8,232 bases of DNA from DASXBA01 sp046729895. Its GTDB lineage: Bacteria; Actinomycetota; Thermoleophilia; Solirubrobacterales; Thermoleophilaceae. Below are positions 5,827 through 8,232 of the stretch, one piece after another; the first letter of the stretch is position 1; each line of letters begins with the position of its first letter. The translations under genes were made by a program, and so were the position numbers. The stretch covers positions 1-8,232 of the forward strand of contig JBKPHP010000234.1 of the NCBI GenBank assembly GCA_046729895.1. The letters are read 5' to 3'. The notes beneath the pieces are model-generated. The model was not told the DNA's origin. It saw only the letters and a program-made list of their open reading frames with translations, and ran no database searches.

Positions 5827-6264
5827 GTGACCGATATCCCACTTCCCCCCCTTCTCGGTGAATTGAAGGAGCTCGCGATCGCGGAGGTCCACCGGCGCCT
5901 GCACGAGGAGGGTTACTCCGAGATCCGGCCCGGCCACGGGTGCGTCTTCCGCTTCATCGACACCGAGGGCTCGCGGCTCACGGACCTGGCCGAGCGCTCC
6001 GGGTACTCGAAGCAGGCCGTGGGTGAAGTGACCGGCGACCTCGAGGCTCTGGGCTACGTCGAGCGCATCCCCGATCCCCTCGACGGCCGGGCGAAGACGA
6101 TCAGGCTCACCGAGCACGGCCGCGACGCCCAGGCGGCGGCGTTGCGGATCTTCAGCGAGATCGAGCGCCGCTGGGCAGAGCAGCTCGGGGAGGAGAGGAT
6201 CGCCCAGCTGCGCGAGACGATCGAGCTCCTGCTCGCCGCCGAGCGCGGCGCGGTGCCGGCCTAG
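5827..6264 (+). CDS. MarR-family transcriptional regulator
   Basis: A 145-residue regulator of typical MarR length. N-terminal helices come first; the winged helix-turn-helix runs over about 45-98: GSRLTDLAERSGYSKQAVGE (48-67) holds the recognition helix, DLEALGYVERI follows, and the wing is DPLDGRAKTIRLTEHG (83-98), the MarR signature. Long C-terminal helices (about 99-140) should form the dimer interface. MarR proteins usually repress neighbouring efflux or stress genes and release DNA when a small ligand binds. The start was set at GTG 5827-5829: the frame is open back to an ATG inside the MFS gene, but that extension reads through the promoter and operator. No good Shine-Dalgarno precedes the GTG, so the start is the least certain part. 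It is divergent from the exporter and convergent with the mutase small subunit. Confidence 0.9.
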   Translation: MTDIPLPPLLGELKELAIAEVHRRLHEEGYSEIRPGHGCVFRFIDTEGSRLTDLAERSGYSKQAVGEVTGDLEALGYVERIPDPLDGRAKTIRLTEHGRDAQAAALRIFSEIERRWAEQLGEERIAQLRETIELLLAAERGAVPA

Positions 6265-6285
6265 GGTCTACCCGGGTCAGGCCGG
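6256..6285. terminator. Shared hairpin at the convergent marR/mutase ends
   Basis: CCGGCCT (6256-6262) and AGGCCGG (6279-6285) are perfect 7-bp arms. Inside them GGGT (6264-6267) can pair with ACCC (6270-6273). The structure spans both stop codons, which are only 12 bp apart, and could serve both directions. No U-run follows on either strand, so it would be an atypical terminator. Confidence 0.45.
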
Positions 6286-6678
6286 GACGGCCTGCTGGAT
6301 GTAGTCCACGATGCCCTGGACCGACGATCCCGGGGTGAAGATCTCGGCCACCCCGAGCTGCTTCAGCTCGGCTATGTCCTCGTTTGGGATCGTCCCTCCG
6401 ACCACTAACACCACGTCGCCGGCTCCCTGGCCCTCGAGCAGCTGGACGATGCGCGGCACGAGCGTCATGTGGGCGCCGGAGAGGATCGAGAGGCCGACGG
6501 CGTCCGCGTCCTCCTGGAGCACGGTCTCCACGATCTGCTCTGGGGTCTGGTGCAGCCCCGTGTATATGACCTCCATGCCCGCGTCGCGGAGGGCCCGGGC
6601 GATGATCTTGGCGCCCCGGTCGTGCCCGTCGAGCCCCGGCTTGGCGACCACGACGCGGATCTTGCGGCCTTCTGGCAT
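6277..6678 (-). CDS. Cobalamin-binding small subunit of acyl-CoA mutase (methylmalonyl/isobutyryl-CoA mutase type)
   Basis: A 133-residue stand-alone B12 domain. The motif DxHxxG is present as D17-G-H19-D-R-G22; His19 would be the lower axial ligand of cobalt. SxL follows (Ser64-Ile-Leu66), then GG (94-95 in VVGGTIPNED), the standard signature of base-off/His-on mutases. Single-chain methylmalonyl-CoA mutases carry this domain at the C-terminus of the large chain. Here the large chain (7566-8232) ends without it, so the two proteins should assemble as a two-subunit mutase, as in isobutyryl-CoA or archaeal-type methylmalonyl-CoA mutases. The substrate cannot be decided because the N-terminal catalytic barrel is outside the window. 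ATG at 6676-6678 was chosen because family homology begins there; GGAGGG lies 14 nt upstream, rather far. The gene ends convergent with marR. Confidence 0.92.
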   Translation of the reverse strand: MPEGRKIRVVVAKPGLDGHDRGAKIIARALRDAGMEVIYTGLHQTPEQIVETVLQEDADAVGLSILSGAHMTLVPRIVQLLEGQGAGDVVLVVGGTIPNEDIAELKQLGVAEIFTPGSSVQGIVDYIQQAVPA

Positions 6679-6707
6679 GGGGCCGCAGCTTACCCTCCGG
6701 CTCGTGG

Positions 6708-6743
6708 GGCGCCCGATGGTCGTTTGGCTCCCGATCGTCGTCC
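6708..6743. repeat. Two tandem 18-bp copies between cupredoxin and mutase small subunit
   Basis: 6708-6725 (GGCGCCCGATGGTCGTTT) and 6726-6743 (GGCTCCCGATCGTCGTCC) agree at 14 of 18 positions. They lie in the 97-bp gap upstream of the small-subunit gene. No promoter was clear. Possibly paired protein-binding sites, or a chance duplication. Confidence 0.45.
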
Positions 6744-6778
6744 GCCCCCGGGGGTGCGCGGAATCCCGTCGGCGCCGG

Positions 6779-7561
6779 CTAGGCCGTGTCGTTCGCGCGG
6801 CGGCGGATCGCCAGCCCCAGCGCCAGCAGCGCGAGCCCGAGGCCCCCGAGCACCGCGGCGTCCGCCCCCGTGCGCGGCAAGCTGGAGCCGCTCGAGCTGC
6901 CGGAAGACGAGCCGGACGCGCCCGAGCCTTGGGAGCCACCCGCCACGGAGCCGCCCGCCGCGGAGCCGCCCGCCGTGGAGCCGCCACCCGAGGAGCCTCC
7001 ACTCGAGCTTCCGCCCGCGGAGCCCCCGCCCCCCGAGCCGCCGGAGCCGGCGGCACGAACGACGACGGTCCCCTTCATGAAGGGGTGCGGGGTGCACTGG
7101 TAGCGGAAGGTGCCCGCTCTGGTGAAGGTGTGCGAGGCGCTCTTGCCCCTCGACAGGATCCCGGTGTCGAAGCCGCTGCCTGTCGCCGTATGGCCCTGCT
7201 GGCCCGTATTGGTCCAGGTGACCCTGTCGCCCACGTTCACGGTGATGGTCCCGGGGCGGAAGCTGAAGTCGACGATCGAGACCGAGCCCGCGCCGGCCGC
7301 CAGGGCCACCGGCGGAGACGCCTGCGGCGACGCTGGCGACGGGGGCGAGGCCGGGTCCGGGGCCGGCTGCTTGTCCTTCGCCGGCGCAGGCGTCGCCGGC
7401 TGGGCCGACTGCGGGGCCACGCCACTGCCGGCGGACGGGGCCACCTCCCCCGATGCCGGCGGGTTGGGCGAACGCTGCTCGGCGGCCGGCGACGCTCCCA
7501 CCAGCACGAGCGCGGAGACGATCACGTAGACGGTTATGAGGGGGCCCAGGTATCTCGCCAT
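6779..7561 (-). CDS. Secreted, wall-anchored cupredoxin (plastocyanin-like) with LPXTG signal
   Basis: A 260-residue exported protein. An N-terminal hydrophobic segment (about 7-24, ending VGAS) looks like a signal peptide. A Pro/Ala/Ser-rich spacer covers about 25-87. The cupredoxin domain (about 92-170) has VDFSFRPGTITVNVGDRVTW, then His124 in QQGHTATG, and Cys156, His159 and Met162 in QCTPHPFMKG, a complete type-1 copper ligand set. A Gly/Ser stalk (172-227) leads to LPRTG (228-232), a hydrophobic helix (about 235-252) and RRR, the three-part sorting signal recognised by sortase. It should hold a copper electron-transfer domain on the cell surface. The ATG at 7559-7561 lies 4 bp after the mutase large-subunit stop, so cotranscription is likely, though no strong Shine-Dalgarno is seen. 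Redox partner unknown. Confidence 0.9.
   Translation of the reverse strand: MARYLGPLITVYVIVSALVLVGASPAAEQRSPNPPASGEVAPSAGSGVAPQSAQPATPAPAKDKQPAPDPASPPSPASPQASPPVALAAGAGSVSIVDFSFRPGTITVNVGDRVTWTNTGQQGHTATGSGFDTGILSRGKSASHTFTRAGTFRYQCTPHPFMKGTVVVRAAGSGGSGGGGSAGGSSSGGSSGGGSTAGGSAAGGSVAGGSQGSGASGSSSGSSSGSSLPRTGADAAVLGGLGLALLALGLAIRRRANDTA
6881..7048 (-). repeat. Gly/Ser-rich stalk-coding low-complexity DNA
   Basis: This stretch codes for residues 172-227 of the cupredoxin, built of GGS, AGGS and GSSS units. On the plus strand GAGCCGCC-type units recur about every 15-18 bp, so length may vary between strains by slippage. Confidence 0.7.
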
Positions 7562-7565
7562 GCGA

Positions 7566-8232
<667 letters not shown>

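Noticed and set aside
6881..7048. Possible CRISPR-like or satellite array from regularly spaced GAGCCGCC units
   Set aside because: The units are in frame with the cupredoxin and code for a Gly/Ser stalk; there are no unique spacers.
6679..7056. Upstream extension of the mutase small subunit (126 codons)
   Set aside because: It overlaps the cupredoxin gene in another frame and reads as Arg/Ala low complexity; B12-domain homology starts at the ATG at 6678.

Overview
The window is GC-rich, densely packed and mostly coded on the minus strand. Several points suggest a high-GC Gram-positive (Actinomycetota-like) chromosome: an etfB-etfA-ETF:quinone oxidoreductase cluster, a two-subunit B12-dependent acyl-CoA mutase, an LPXTG-type wall-anchored protein, and GTG/TTG starts. 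A lineage such as Thermoleophilia is possible, but the sequence alone does not fix it. No rRNA, tRNA, CRISPR array, transposase or phage gene was seen, and no gene-free stretch exceeds 300 bases.

Layout, left to right. (1) 1-2360: an electron-transfer-flavoprotein operon read leftward: etfB (TTG start, good Shine-Dalgarno), etfA (ATGA overlap), then the N-terminal part of ETF:quinone oxidoreductase, which runs off the window. The 85-bp gap before the last gene holds a heptanucleotide tandem repeat that can fold into a hairpin and that supplies the last gene's Shine-Dalgarno. (2) 2357-3817: a complete GMC-family FAD oxidoreductase. (3) 3848-4132: a short reading frame carrying the GDSGGPV active-site serine motif of S1 proteases but no room for the rest of the protease; most likely a remnant. 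(4) 4187-6264: a divergent pair, a 14-TM DHA2-type MFS exporter (leftward) and a MarR-family regulator (rightward). Between them is a 14-bp inverted repeat that overlaps the predicted exporter promoter. (5) 6277-8232: a mutase cluster read leftward: the 3' part of the acyl-CoA mutase large subunit, a secreted sortase-type cupredoxin, and the separate 133-residue cobalamin-binding subunit. MarR and the cobalamin subunit converge on a shared hairpin.

Together, the ETF cluster and the mutase fit catabolism of fatty acids, branched-chain amino acids or propionate: acyl-CoA dehydrogenases pass electrons to ETF and on to the quinone pool, and a B12 mutase rearranges a CoA-thioester product. The GMC enzyme could oxidise an alcohol substrate, but which one cannot be told. 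The exporter/MarR pair looks like a self-contained, self-regulated efflux module. Much of the window is ordinary. The less expected items are the heptad-repeat hairpin before the ETF:quinone oxidoreductase, the wall-anchored cupredoxin lodged between two mutase subunits, the protease remnant beside the efflux module, and the operator architecture of the MFS/MarR pair.
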